The notes: generated from the letters alone by a model not told the origin. DNA of 35,697 nucleotides from Candidatus Gastranaerophilales bacterium (GCA_900769645.1 CAAGHI010000067.1:1-35697); one strand, 5' to 3'. Numbered from the stretch's first letter, positions 1-7,383 are shown. Numbers and translations are program-made.

Positions 1-449
1 GTATAAATATATTGAGTCGAAATATATCCCCCCTTCAGGGCTCCAGCTTTGTTTACTGAATATGGAATAAGTTTGTCTCCTGTTACAAAGCACAACCAAG
101 TTACAATCAAGCTCAAAACCAATACAGGAGCGATAATTCGCTGAAAAGACAAACCAACTGCTCTGAAAATAGTCAATTCAGAATCTTTACTCAATTTATC
201 AAACGTAAAAAGACTACCAAGCAATAAGCCGACAGGGAAAGCTTTTCCTAAGATTTTAGGCAATTCATAAATGATTACAAGGAATGCTGTCTTGACTCCA
301 TATTCGCCGGAAAGAGTCTTTTTGATTGTATTTAAAAGCATTTCAGGCGCAATCCAAACAACCGTAAACAACAAAATTGCTACAAATGTCGCCATCATTA
401 CCTGTGTGAAAATATATTTGTCATAAATCGTGATTTTAGGAAATTTCAT
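1..449 (-). CDS. LptF/LptG (YjgP/YjgQ) family LPS-export permease, partial
   Basis: This reading frame runs off the left edge, so only about the first 149 residues are seen. It begins MKFPKITIYDKYIFTQ, followed by a long hydrophobic helix (about residues 16-38), the segment ELPKILGKAFPVGLLLGSL and the motif LSKDSELTIFRAVGLS. That order is typical of the N-terminal half of LptF/LptG permeases, which form the inner-membrane part of the LptB2FG exporter moving lipopolysaccharide to the periplasmic bridge. Which of LptF or LptG it is cannot be decided from this half. The start codon overlaps the lptB stop in the string TAATG, so translation is probably coupled to lptB. The pairing with LptB supports the call and implies an outer membrane. 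Confidence 0.85.
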   Translation of the reverse strand, partial: MKFPKITIYDKYIFTQVMMATFVAILLFTVVWIAPEMLLNTIKKTLSGEYGVKTAFLVIIYELPKILGKAFPVGLLLGSLFTFDKLSKDSELTIFRAVGLSFQRIIAPVLVLSLIVTWLCFVTGDKLIPYSVNKAGALKGGYISTQYIY

Positions 450-1174
450 TATAGTGCGAAATCCTTTCCTAAATAGAACTCTTTCGCAACCGGATCGTTT
501 GCAACGTCAACGCTGCGACCTTGAATTTTTATTTTTCCGTCAAAGATTACGTAAGCTCTGTCTGTAATTGACAATGTTGCCTTTGGGTTGTGGTCGGTAA
601 TCAAGACGCCCAAACCTTTTTCTTTGGAAATCTTTTTAATATTGTCTTTGATATCTCCGATTGCAATTGGGTCGATGCCGGCGAAAGGTTCGTCCAAAAG
701 CATAAAATCAGGACTTGCTGCCAATGCACGAGCGATTTCAACCCTACGTCTTTCACCACCAGATAGTGAAACTGCGGCGTAAGATCTAAGTTTCAAAATT
801 CCGAATTCAGTCAAAAGTTCTTCCAATTTGCGTTTTTTCTCGTTGACCGTCAACTTGTCGTTCATTTCAAGCACTAGTTTAATATTGTCCTCAACTGAAA
901 GCTTTCTGAAAATAGACGCTTCTTGTGGCAAATAGCCAATTCCGGCTCTTGCACGTTCATTCATTGGCCAACTGGAAATATCTTGTCCGTCCAAGAAAAT
1001 ATGTCCCTTGTTTGGTTTTACAAGTCCTACAACCATATAGAAAGTTGTAGTTTTTCCGGCACCATTTGGTCCCAAAAGACAAACAACTTCGCCTTTATTA
1101 ATATCGAAAGAAACGTCATTTACAACACTTCTGTCGCCATATATTTTTATTAGGTTTTTAGCTTCAATCCTCAT
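449..1174 (-). CDS. lptB: LPS export ABC transporter ATP-binding protein LptB
   Basis: A 241-residue ABC ATPase of normal LptB length. Visible motifs are Walker A GPNGAGKTT (about residues 35-43), the Q-loop region GYLPQEASIFRKL, the signature LSGGERRRVEIARAL (about 138-152) and Walker B FMLLDEPFAGIDP followed by the switch histidine in ITDHNPK. The PQEASIFRKLSVEDN and DEPFAGIDPIA strings distinguish LptB from branched-chain amino acid ATPases. It powers LPS extraction from the inner membrane together with LptF/LptG, one of which follows directly with a one-base overlap. An AGAGGGG ribosome site lies about six bases before the start, and a good promoter is seen further upstream. LptA and LptC are not in the window. 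Confidence 0.93.
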   Translation of the reverse strand: MRIEAKNLIKIYGDRSVVNDVSFDINKGEVVCLLGPNGAGKTTTFYMVVGLVKPNKGHIFLDGQDISSWPMNERARAGIGYLPQEASIFRKLSVEDNIKLVLEMNDKLTVNEKKRKLEELLTEFGILKLRSYAAVSLSGGERRRVEIARALAASPDFMLLDEPFAGIDPIAIGDIKDNIKKISKEKGLGVLITDHNPKATLSITDRAYVIFDGKIKIQGRSVDVANDPVAKEFYLGKDFAL

Positions 1175-1199
1175 TCCATACCCCTCTTATCATGATAAT

Positions 1200-1228
1200 A
1201 TTTTACTTTAAAAAAATATCTATTGCAA
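1200..1228 (-). promoter_or_regulatory. Predicted sigma70-type promoter of lptB
   Basis: Reading leftward, TTGCAA (1228-1223), a 17-base spacer and TAAAAT (1205-1200) lie 25-55 bases before the lptB start. The 14-mer ATTTGGTGCGAAAT lies just upstream (1244-1231) and recurs before the gene at 33277. Confidence 0.55.
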
Positions 1229-1388
1229 TTATTTCGCACCAAATGCCTGTGATAAATATTAACAATTGTAAATATATATAGCGTATATGTTATAGATATC
1301 TGTAGTGGTGGAATACATGAAGTATAAACCATTTTCTTTTTCTTTATTTTCTCCTACACACACTAACCTTTTACCAAATATGAGATTG

Positions 1389-1411
1389 GCCGTTTCTAAC
1401 GGCTATTTTTA
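1389..1411 (+). terminator. Rho-independent terminator-like hairpin in the 1175-2020 gap
   Basis: GCCGTT, a TCT loop and AACGGC are followed by TATTTTTAT on the plus strand. No annotated gene ends here. Weak promoter-like TATA runs lie at about 1270-1296, so a short untranslated RNA of roughly 110 bases could end at this site. A 35-codon frame (1317-1424) runs through the hairpin and is probably not coding. Confidence 0.5.
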
Positions 1412-1463
1412 TACCAAAAATTAAATTTGACCCGCGCAACTATTCAGTCATAGTAGCGGATTA

Positions 1464-1505
1464 CAGGCAGACTTGATTACTCCGTTTATCTATCAGGTCT
1501 GCCTG
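1464..1505. repeat. Long imperfect hairpin
   Basis: Arms CAGGCAGACTTGAT and ATCAGGTCTGCCTG pair over 14 positions with one G-T wobble and a 14-base loop, then ATGTTTTC follows. The arms share the AGGTCTGC core with the hairpin at 35348-35373. It could be a terminator or a repeat remnant. Confidence 0.5.
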
Positions 1506-1619
1506 ATGTTTTCGCCATCTGCAACAATATTCATTCATAATTTAGGTATCGGTAGTTTAGCGGCTAAACAGCTAGGAAGCGAGGCGGCTAAGATTAAAAA
1601 GACGATAGGACGTTAAGTC

Positions 1620-1641
1620 GATAAGACGATAAGACGATAAG
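1620..1641. repeat. Short tandem repeat, unit GATAAGAC
   Basis: Two full copies and one partial copy of the 8-bp unit GATAAGAC, preceded by degenerate copies from about 1598. It lies in noncoding DNA and no function is evident. Confidence 0.7.
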
Positions 1642-1667
1642 TTCGTTACAGCAAGTAAAATATTATT

Positions 1668-1735
1668 GTCATTCTGAAAGCTTAGAAAAATAATGCGAGC
1701 AACGAGCATTAATTTTTCTTGCTATTCAGAATCTA
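1668..1735. repeat. Interspersed palindromic repeat, family A
   Basis: Begins GTCATTCTGAAAGCTTAGAA and ends TTCTTGCTATTCAGAATCTA, so the ends form a long imperfect inverted repeat. Related copies lie at 11173-11247 and, expanded, at 35414-35600. All copies are in intergenic DNA. Confidence 0.75.
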
Positions 1736-1757
1736 GTTTATATAATTAATTCATGAT

Positions 1758-1777
1758 GGCGGGATAGAGATCCCGCC
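1758..1777. repeat. Perfect small hairpin, GGCGGGAT arms
   Basis: GGCGGGAT, loop AGAG, ATCCCGCC, then CTACTTTTTAT on the plus strand. The following T-run makes it terminator-like, but it sits inside a repeat-filled gap between the lptB 5' end and the atpC 3' end. Confidence 0.6.
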
Positions 1778-1808
1778 CTACTTTTTATACTATTAATAGA
1801 TATAACAG

Positions 1809-1856
1809 ACTCCGGATCGTAGTCCGGAGTGACAGTTATGGTTTAGTTATATTTCA
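1809..1856 (+). repeat. Interspersed palindromic repeat, family B
   Basis: Arms ACTCCGGA and TCCGGAGT flank TCGTAG, followed by GTGACA and GGTTTAGTTAT. Copies occur at 11264-11330 (diverged), 20981-21043 (reverse orientation) and 35617-35690 (identical palindrome). Confidence 0.75.
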
Positions 1857-1874
1857 TGAATAGTACCAACTCAC

Positions 1875-1960
1875 GTCATTCTGAGGACAGTAATAATTTG
1901 AGTCCGAAGAATCTAATTAAGCTTTATTCATTGGATTCTTTGCTTAACGCTCAGAATGAC
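1875..1960. repeat. Palindromic repeat, family C, with 11-bp terminal inverted repeats
   Basis: GTCATTCTGAG at 1875-1885 is exactly mirrored by CTCAGAATGAC at 1950-1960. Inside, GAAGAATCTAAT faces ATTGGATTCTT, so the whole 86 bp can fold. A half copy lies at 20941-20974. It sits 60 bp from the 3' end of atpC. Confidence 0.75.
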
Positions 1961-2020
1961 ATGAATAGAATTGTAACGAACTTATTCACCTATTCACTTA
2001 TTTTCTTATTCTCTTTTCCA

Positions 2021-2413
2021 TTACGAATTCAACGTTGCTTTTAATCTTGCCATAGCTCTTGCAACAGCAGCTTCTGCACGTTTTGCATCGATTTCTGCTT
2101 CTGAATCTGCAAGTCTTGCTTTGGCTCTGTTTAAAGCTTCTTTTGCCCTTGCTACATCAATTTCATCACCACGTTCTGCGGTAGTTGTCAAAATCAAAGC
2201 TTCATCTTCTTTAAACTGCAAAACTCCGCCCATTGTTGTGAACAAAATCGGTTGATTATCTTTAACAGCTTTGGTTACACCGATATCTAAGGCAGCCATT
2301 ACTGGTACGTGATTTTTCAATATACCCATTTCACCATCTGTTGTTTTGGTGTATATTTCATCAACATTATCGTCAAAAACAACTTTTTCGTGTGTAATTA
2401 TTTTTAAGTGCAT
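2021..2413 (-). CDS. atpC: F-type ATP synthase epsilon subunit
   Basis: A 130-residue protein of normal epsilon length (cyanobacterial literature calls it AtpE). The N-terminal beta-sandwich shows MHLKIITHEKVVFDD, TTDGEMGILKNHVPVMAAL and GGVLQFKEDEALILTTTAE. The C-terminal part (about 85-130) is a charged Ala-rich helical hairpin, the regulatory arm that restrains the rotor. It belongs to the central stalk of F1 on the cytoplasmic face of the membrane. It follows atpD after 77 bases and is probably cotranscribed. The rest of the ATP synthase operon is not adjacent, a beta-epsilon split that matches cyanobacterial gene order. Confidence 0.95.
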   Translation of the reverse strand: MHLKIITHEKVVFDDNVDEIYTKTTDGEMGILKNHVPVMAALDIGVTKAVKDNQPILFTTMGGVLQFKEDEALILTTTAERGDEIDVARAKEALNRAKARLADSEAEIDAKRAEAAVARAMARLKATLNS

Positions 2414-2490
2414 AATTATTCCTCATGTGATGGAGTAAAGGGTGAACAGCCTTTTAAAACTGACTATTCACCACTTATTACTCACTTTCA

Positions 2491-3897
2491 CTATTTCAAT
2501 GTTTTTGCTTTTTCAACGGCTTCTTCGATTGTTCCAACCATATAGAAAGCTTGTTCCGGCAAGTCGTCGTGTTTGCCTTCAATGATTTCTTTAAAGCCTC
2601 TGATAGTATCTTCAAGTTTTACATACTTACCAGGAATACCTGAGAACTGTTCAGCTACGAAGAACGGTTGTGACAAGAATTTTTGAATTTTTCTTGCTCT
2701 GTTGACGGTTTCTTTGTCTTCTTCTGACAATTCGTCCATACCCAAGATTGCGATAATATCTTGCAATTCTTTGTATTTTTGAAGAATTTCAAGAACACGT
2801 CTTGTTGTATTGTAGTGTTCATCTCCGATAATATTTGGATCAAGTACTCTTGAAGATGATTCAAGAGGATCCACAGCCGGATAAATACCAAGTGATGCAA
2901 TTTGTCTTGACAATACTGTTGATGCATCAAGGTGTGAGAATGTTGTAGCCGGAGCAGGGTCTGTCAAGTCATCGGCAGGAACGTAAATCGCTTGAACTGA
3001 TGTGATAGAACCATCTTTAGTTGATGTAATTCTTTCTTGTAATTCTCCCATTTCGTTTGCCAATGTCGGTTGATAACCTACGGCTGACGGCATACGTCCC
3101 AAAAGTGCTGATACTTCAGAACCTGCCTGTGTAAATCTGAAGATGTTATCTACGAATAAAAGTACGTTTTGTTTTGAGAAATCTCTGAAATATTCAGCGG
3201 CAGTCAAAGCTGAAAGACCAACTCTCATTCTGGCTCCTGGTGGTTCGTTCATCTGACCGTAAATCAGTGCAACTTTGTCGATTACGCCTGATTCTTTCAT
3301 TTCGTTCCAAAGGTCGTTACCTTCACGAGTTCTTTCTCCAACACCTCCAAATACAGATACACCTGAGTGTTCCATTGCGATGTTGTGTATAAGCTCCATA
3401 ATCAAAACGGTTTTACCAACACCTGCACCACCGAATAGCCCGATTTTACCACCTTTTTGGTATGGTTGAAGTAAGTCGATTGCCTTAATACCTGTTTCCA
3501 AAATTTCAATATTTGTGTTTTGATCAACCAATTTTGGAGATTCTCTGTGGATAGGAAGGTATGTGTCTGTTTCGATAGGTCCCATTTTATCAACAGGATC
3601 GCCTGTAACGTTCAAAATTCTTCCCAAAATAGGTTTTCCGACAGGAATTTTAATAGGTTCATTTGTATTGAAAACTTTCATGCCTCTTTTCAAACCGTCA
3701 GTAGATGACATTGCAACTGTTCTAACCTTATTTCCGCCAAGCATTTGTTGAACTTCTGCAACCACATAAGAACCGTCGTCTTTGTTAATGTGAAGCGCTG
3801 TATAAATTTCAGGCAATTCGCCTTGTTGAAATTCAACGTCAATAACAGGGCCGATAATCTTTGTAATTAATCCCTCTTGTTTCGTTAATGTTTCCAT
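2491..3897 (-). CDS. atpD: F-type ATP synthase beta subunit
   Basis: A 468-residue catalytic subunit. The P-loop GGAGVGKT is at residues 156-163, GERTREGNDLW follows, then the ALLGRMPSAVGYQPTL segment and the typical DPAPATTFSHLDA and SRQIASLGIYPAVDPL strings. The C-terminal DELSEEDK motif resembles the DELSE loop that contacts epsilon. It binds ATP/ADP at the F1 catalytic sites. AGGAGAGAG precedes the start, and a strong promoter TTGTCA-N16-TATAAT is seen upstream. In most bacteria gamma precedes beta. Here beta has its own promoter and only epsilon follows, as in the cyanobacterial atpB-atpE (beta-epsilon) operon. Confidence 0.97.
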   Translation of the reverse strand: METLTKQEGLITKIIGPVIDVEFQQGELPEIYTALHINKDDGSYVVAEVQQMLGGNKVRTVAMSSTDGLKRGMKVFNTNEPIKIPVGKPILGRILNVTGDPVDKMGPIETDTYLPIHRESPKLVDQNTNIEILETGIKAIDLLQPYQKGGKIGLFGGAGVGKTVLIMELIHNIAMEHSGVSVFGGVGERTREGNDLWNEMKESGVIDKVALIYGQMNEPPGARMRVGLSALTAAEYFRDFSKQNVLLFVDNIFRFTQAGSEVSALLGRMPSAVGYQPTLANEMGELQERITSTKDGSITSVQAIYVPADDLTDPAPATTFSHLDASTVLSRQIASLGIYPAVDPLESSSRVLDPNIIGDEHYNTTRRVLEILQKYKELQDIIAILGMDELSEEDKETVNRARKIQKFLSQPFFVAEQFSGIPGKYVKLEDTIRGFKEIIEGKHDDLPEQAFYMVGTIEEAVEKAKTLK

Positions 3898-3922
3898 TTC
3901 CTCTCTCCTTTTCGATATGTAT

Positions 3923-3950
3923 ATTATAATACAAGAAAAAAAAATGACAA
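3923..3950 (-). promoter_or_regulatory. Predicted sigma70 promoter of atpD-atpC
   Basis: Leftward TTGTCA (3950-3945), a 16-base T-rich spacer and TATAAT (3928-3923), ending 25 bases before the atpD start. It lies just downstream of the inverted-repeat element at 4028-4297. Confidence 0.7.
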
Positions 3951-4027
3951 TTAATTTAATTTAATGTGAGTGGTGAATGGGAGTAGTGAATAGACCTTTT
4001 AGTTTTAGTTGTTTTCGGCCATTCTTG

Positions 4028-4297
4028 TATATGTCAAGTAATTTGTTGACAAAATAATGATATTCTCTCCAAGGGAGAGAAAGAGGTTGTTAATGAGCTC
4101 GAGCGAATGTTACAACCTCAAGAGAGGGGTTGAGCAAAATAGTAATCGCTTTACATTGATGTTTGAAGTAGGAATGAGTATCGTTAGCACACCCCTCTCC
4201 CGCATTTGTAATCCTCACTAATCGTTCGTCAACAACTGCGACCTCTTCCCTTGGAGAGGTTGAGATTTTATTTTGTCAACAAATTAATTGACATATA
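4028..4297. mobile_element. MITE-like element with 30-bp terminal inverted repeats
   Basis: The left end TATATGTCAAGTAATTTGTT (continuing GACAAAATAA) matches the reverse complement of the right end with one mismatch over 30 bases. Internal parts also mirror each other: CTCTCCAAGGGAGAG faces CCCTTGGAGAGG, and GAGAGGGG near 4115 faces CCCCTCTC near 4194. The element is about 270 bp with no open frame of note. It begins four bases past the stop of the FliI-type ATPase gene and separates that gene from atpD. There is no transposase in the window, so a non-autonomous element or a long structured intergenic repeat are the two options. Confidence 0.65.
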
Positions 4298-4300
4298 TAA

Positions 4301-5647
4301 CTAAATCTCCACTCCACGCATCATATCAACGAGGGTTTGAATAGTTGTGTCCATGCTCACGATATCAGTGGTTCTCTGTTGCAAAAACGCATTAATCTTC
4401 GGCATCATTTCAATTGCCGTATCAAGTCGAGGGTTTGTACCCGGTTGGTACATGCCGACATCAATAAGGTCTTTGTTTTCACGGTACAAAGCCATAATCG
4501 TACGCATTTTGCCCGCTGCCTCTTTATGCTCAGGTGTAACAATTGAGGACATCAACCTTGAAATACTTCCCAAAACGTCAATTGCTGGGTAGTGGTTCAT
4601 TTCGGCAACTTTTCTTGACAAGAAAATGTGACCGTCAACAATACCACGCACAATATCTACAATCGGATCAGAAATGTCATCACCTTCCATAAGTACTGTG
4701 TAAAGCGCTGTGACAGACCCTTTCGGGCTATTTCCGGCTCTTTCCAAAACTTTTTGCAGCCAAGAGAAAATTGACGGCGGATAACCTTTCATTGTAGGCG
4801 GTTCACCTAGTGACAAGCCAACTTCACGCCCAGCCATCGCACAACGAGTTACGGTATCTGTCATCAAGAAAACTTTTTTACCTTGATCTCTAAAATATTC
4901 ACACACAGCAGTCGCTGTCAAAAGTGCTTTTTGACGAATTAGTGGAGGTTGGTCGCCTGTGGAGCAGACAAGAACTGATTTTGCCATGCCTTTTTCACCA
5001 AGCGCATCTTCTACAAACTCTTTAACTTCACGCCCACGTTCTCCGATTAGTGCAACTACGTTTACGTCCGCATCAGAATTTCGTGCAATCATACCAAGCA
5101 AGGTACTTTTACCAACGCCTGACCCTGCAAATAACCCTAAACGCTGTCCGCAACCCATTGTCATGCAACTGTCAATTGCTCGAACACCTGTTGAAAAGAC
5201 TTCCGTAATAATCGGTCTTTCAAAAGGTCCCGGGGGTGGACCCTCAACCGGACGCCAAGTCGCTCCTGACGTATCAAGAGGCTTTCCGTCAATCGGCTCT
5301 CCCATCGGGTTAATCAATCGCCCTAAAAGAAAGTCGCCAACAGGGATTGTAATCGGTTTTCCTGTCGAAGTTACCAAACTTCCTTGTCCGATACCTTCAC
5401 CATCATAAAGCAAAAGTAATTGTGCAACTTCACCCTTGAAAGCTTGAACTTCTGCAGGTTTTCGCCTTCCGTCTTTGGTTTCGATATAACACAAGTCGCC
5501 AACTTTAAGCCCCGGAAGTTTAACTTCAACCGTCAACCCCAAAAGCTTTGATACAGTCCCCTTGTAGCGAAACATTTCTGTCGCTTCAAGTTTTTCGTGT
5601 ATTCGAGTTTTAAGCTCTTCTAAACTACTTGTGTCCAATCCGTCCAT
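4301..5647 (-). CDS. fliI: FliI/YscN-family secretion ATPase
   Basis: A 448-residue protein of FliI length. It has an F1-like beta-barrel start, then PPPGPFERPIITEVFSTGVR, the P-loop AGSGVGKS (residues 174-181), GERGREVKEFVEDALGE and the Walker B-like VFLMTDTVTRCAMAGREVGL. These are hallmarks of the export ATPase that energises flagellar or virulence type III secretion at the inner-membrane base. FliI and the injectisome form SctN are hard to separate by eye. No FliH, FliJ, rod or needle gene is nearby, so the symbol is tentative. It has its own promoter whose TATAAT ends six bases before the ATG with no ribosome site, which suggests a leaderless message. Confidence 0.85.
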   Translation of the reverse strand: MDGLDTSSLEELKTRIHEKLEATEMFRYKGTVSKLLGLTVEVKLPGLKVGDLCYIETKDGRRKPAEVQAFKGEVAQLLLLYDGEGIGQGSLVTSTGKPITIPVGDFLLGRLINPMGEPIDGKPLDTSGATWRPVEGPPPGPFERPIITEVFSTGVRAIDSCMTMGCGQRLGLFAGSGVGKSTLLGMIARNSDADVNVVALIGERGREVKEFVEDALGEKGMAKSVLVCSTGDQPPLIRQKALLTATAVCEYFRDQGKKVFLMTDTVTRCAMAGREVGLSLGEPPTMKGYPPSIFSWLQKVLERAGNSPKGSVTALYTVLMEGDDISDPIVDIVRGIVDGHIFLSRKVAEMNHYPAIDVLGSISRLMSSIVTPEHKEAAGKMRTIMALYRENKDLIDVGMYQPGTNPRLDTAIEMMPKINAFLQQRTTDIVSMDTTIQTLVDMMRGVEI

Positions 5648-5653
5648 ATATTT

Positions 5654-5682
5654 ATTATAATAACTAATCAGAAATTTTTCAA
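5654..5682 (-). promoter_or_regulatory. Promoter of the FliI-type ATPase gene, leaderless type
   Basis: Leftward TTGAAA (5682-5677), exactly 17 bases, TATAAT (5659-5654), then AAATAT and the ATG. Transcription should begin at or next to the start codon. Confidence 0.75.
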
Positions 5683-5704
5683 TTTATTTACAAATATTTT
5701 GTGA

Positions 5705-6406
5705 CTAAATTCCGACGCTTAATCCCGCGCAAAGGTTTATAGATTGACCGGTTATACCTTTTGCGTCTTCCGAAATCAAGTATTTACAAAGCTTCGCAAC
5801 CTCTTCAGGTTTGACAAATCGTCTTTGTGGAATAGTTTCAACAATTTCTTCTCTGGAAAATTCACTCTCATCAATCGACGCCATGCCGAGTTCTGTTTCA
5901 ACCCACCCAGGATTAATTGTATTTACTGTAATATTATATTCCGCAAGTTCAAGTGCCAACGCTTTTGTAAGGCCGACAAGTCCGGCTTTTGAGCTTGAAT
6001 AAATACTTGCGTAAGCCTCTCCCATAACACCTGAAATTGAGCCGATATTAATAATTCGCCCCCATTTTTTACTTTTCATGTTCGGAATTGCTTTTGATGC
6101 AAGGTATGCAGGTGCTATCAGATTTGTTTGATAAAGACGCTGAATATCGGTTATATTCATATTTTCAAGTGCGGAATAAATGTATTCTCCGGCGTTGTTC
6201 ACCAAAACATCAATGTCGTTTTCTTCAATAAATTTTGCCAAAATATTGATATCTTTTGACAAATCGCATATACAAAAACCTTTGGCGTTACATTCTGCCA
6301 AAGCTTTTTCGTTCCTACCGGTTACGAAAATTTCTCCTAGTGTTTGAAGTTCGTGTGCGATTGCGTTTCCAATACCTTTTGATGCTCCTGTTACGAGTAT
6401 GTTCAT
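5705..6406 (-). CDS. Short-chain dehydrogenase/reductase (FabG-like)
   Basis: The predicted protein has 233 residues, starting at the ATG at 6406, which has AGGAGG just upstream. A TTG start 18 bases earlier would lie on the ribosome site itself and is unlikely. The fold is a classical NAD(P)-binding Rossmann SDR: TGASKGIG near the start, NNAGEY, the catalytic Ser in IGSISGVMG and the YSSSK pair, then NTINPGWVETE. The C-terminus AKGITGQSINLCAGLSVGI fits the SDR substrate end. Such enzymes reduce keto groups or oxidise alcohols. FabG-type 3-oxoacyl-ACP reduction is possible but not proven. It follows secG by 62 bases. Confidence 0.85.
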   Translation of the reverse strand: MNILVTGASKGIGNAIAHELQTLGEIFVTGRNEKALAECNAKGFCICDLSKDINILAKFIEENDIDVLVNNAGEYIYSALENMNITDIQRLYQTNLIAPAYLASKAIPNMKSKKWGRIINIGSISGVMGEAYASIYSSSKAGLVGLTKALALELAEYNITVNTINPGWVETELGMASIDESEFSREEIVETIPQRRFVKPEEVAKLCKYLISEDAKGITGQSINLCAGLSVGI

Positions 6407-6468
6407 ACCCCTCCTCGAAATCAAAGATTTCGGTCCTCCCTCAAGGAGAGGACATGAAGTTTAGTTTA

Positions 6469-6696
6469 CTACTTAATTATCCCAAAGCCTAGAAGGAATG
6501 TGCAAACTAAGAAAATTGCAGCAACAATACCTGTTAGTTTGTTCAAGCCTTTTTCTGCGCTTTTTTGTGACGCAAAAACATGTGATGCGCCACCAATACC
6601 TGCAATGCCATCGCCTTTTGGTGAGTGCAAAAGAATTAATACAATCAAAAGTAATGCTGAAACGATTTGTACAGCCCATACCATATTTAATAACAT
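6469..6696 (-). CDS. secG: Preprotein translocase subunit SecG
   Basis: A 75-residue protein with two transmembrane helices (about 4-22 and 55-73). The family loop LLHSPKGDGIAGIGGASHVFASQKSAEKGLNKLT lies between them. SecG joins SecYE in the inner membrane and assists protein export. Its ribosome site (GGAGAAAAAA) lies inside the 3' end of the Nudix gene, whose TAA directly abuts the secG ATG, so the two are cotranscribed and probably translationally coupled. Confidence 0.93.
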   Translation of the reverse strand: MLLNMVWAVQIVSALLLIVLILLHSPKGDGIAGIGGASHVFASQKSAEKGLNKLTGIVAAIFLVCTFLLGFGIIK

Positions 6697-7383
6697 TTAT
6701 TTTTTCTCCTTTTTCTTAGAGATAAAATGAGCTCGTTTTGAGTTCAATTTAATATCTTTAAAAGTATACAGCCTTGCAGGTCTTTTAGATGACGATTTTG
6801 TATATTCGTCAAGTTCAATAAGCCCATCAGTTGCAAGCGCTTTTTTTCTAAAATTACGTTTATCAAGCTTTTTGCCCATAATCAATTCATAAGCTTTTTG
6901 CATTTCTGTCAAAGTGAATTTTTCATTCAAAAGTTGATATGCAACCGGACAAAGTTCAAGTCTTTCACGAGTTCTCTTTAAAGAATACTCAATAATTTCT
7001 TTGTGGTCGAAAGCTAGTGGTGGCAAGTCTAAAATCTTATGCCAACCAAGTTCATCAGTTGTTATGATGTTAATATCCTCAGCTCTAACCAATGCGAAGT
7101 ATGCACATGTGATAACTCTGGCATTTGGGTGGCGAAGTGGATCGCCGAATGTGTAAAGTTGTTCAAGGTAAACGTTGTCAATGTTTGTACGCTCTTTCAA
7201 AACCCTAAGTGCCGCTTGATCAAGGTTTTCAGATAGTCTTACATAACCTCCAGGGATTGCCCACTTGTCTTTGAACGGTTCATTGGTACGTTTCACAAGC
7301 AAGACTTGAAGAGCGTCGTTCTTCATAGTTACAATAACTACGTCGACTGTGATTTCGTGTGTTTTTGTTTCGTTAAATATCAT
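6697..7383 (-). CDS. NrtR-like Nudix domain transcriptional regulator
   Basis: A 228-residue protein. Residues about 10-145 are a Nudix fold with WAIPGGYVRLSENLDQAALR. The Nudix box is degraded: after the conserved Arg the expected Glu is Val, and one of the two metal-binding Glu residues is Arg (RVLKERTNI). The C-terminal part has LNEKFTLTEMQKAYE, KKLDKRNFRKKALA and RPARLYTF, the winged-helix tail of NrtR-type regulators. That family senses ADP-ribose-like or sugar ligands and represses NAD or sugar genes. The changed box suggests ligand binding rather than hydrolysis. It heads an operon with secG and an SDR. The gene at 7546 diverges from it. Confidence 0.8.
   Translation of the reverse strand: MIFNETKTHEITVDVVIVTMKNDALQVLLVKRTNEPFKDKWAIPGGYVRLSENLDQAALRVLKERTNIDNVYLEQLYTFGDPLRHPNARVITCAYFALVRAEDINIITTDELGWHKILDLPPLAFDHKEIIEYSLKRTRERLELCPVAYQLLNEKFTLTEMQKAYELIMGKKLDKRNFRKKALATDGLIELDEYTKSSSKRPARLYTFKDIKLNSKRAHFISKKKEKK

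Noticed and set aside
1620..1641. Considered a CRISPR or iteron array.
   Set aside because: Units are only 8 bp, directly abutting, with no spacers and no cas or rep genes.
1856..2044. A 62-codon plus-strand frame in the repeat region.
   Set aside because: It is made of a palindromic repeat (1875-1960) and the 3' end of atpC read backwards; no ribosome site.
4959..5408. A 149-codon plus-strand frame inside the FliI-type ATPase gene.
   Set aside because: It is antisense to a well-conserved ATPase and matches nothing; a shadow frame.
6407..6424. TTG start for the SDR.
   Set aside because: It overlaps the AGGAGG site of the ATG at 6406.
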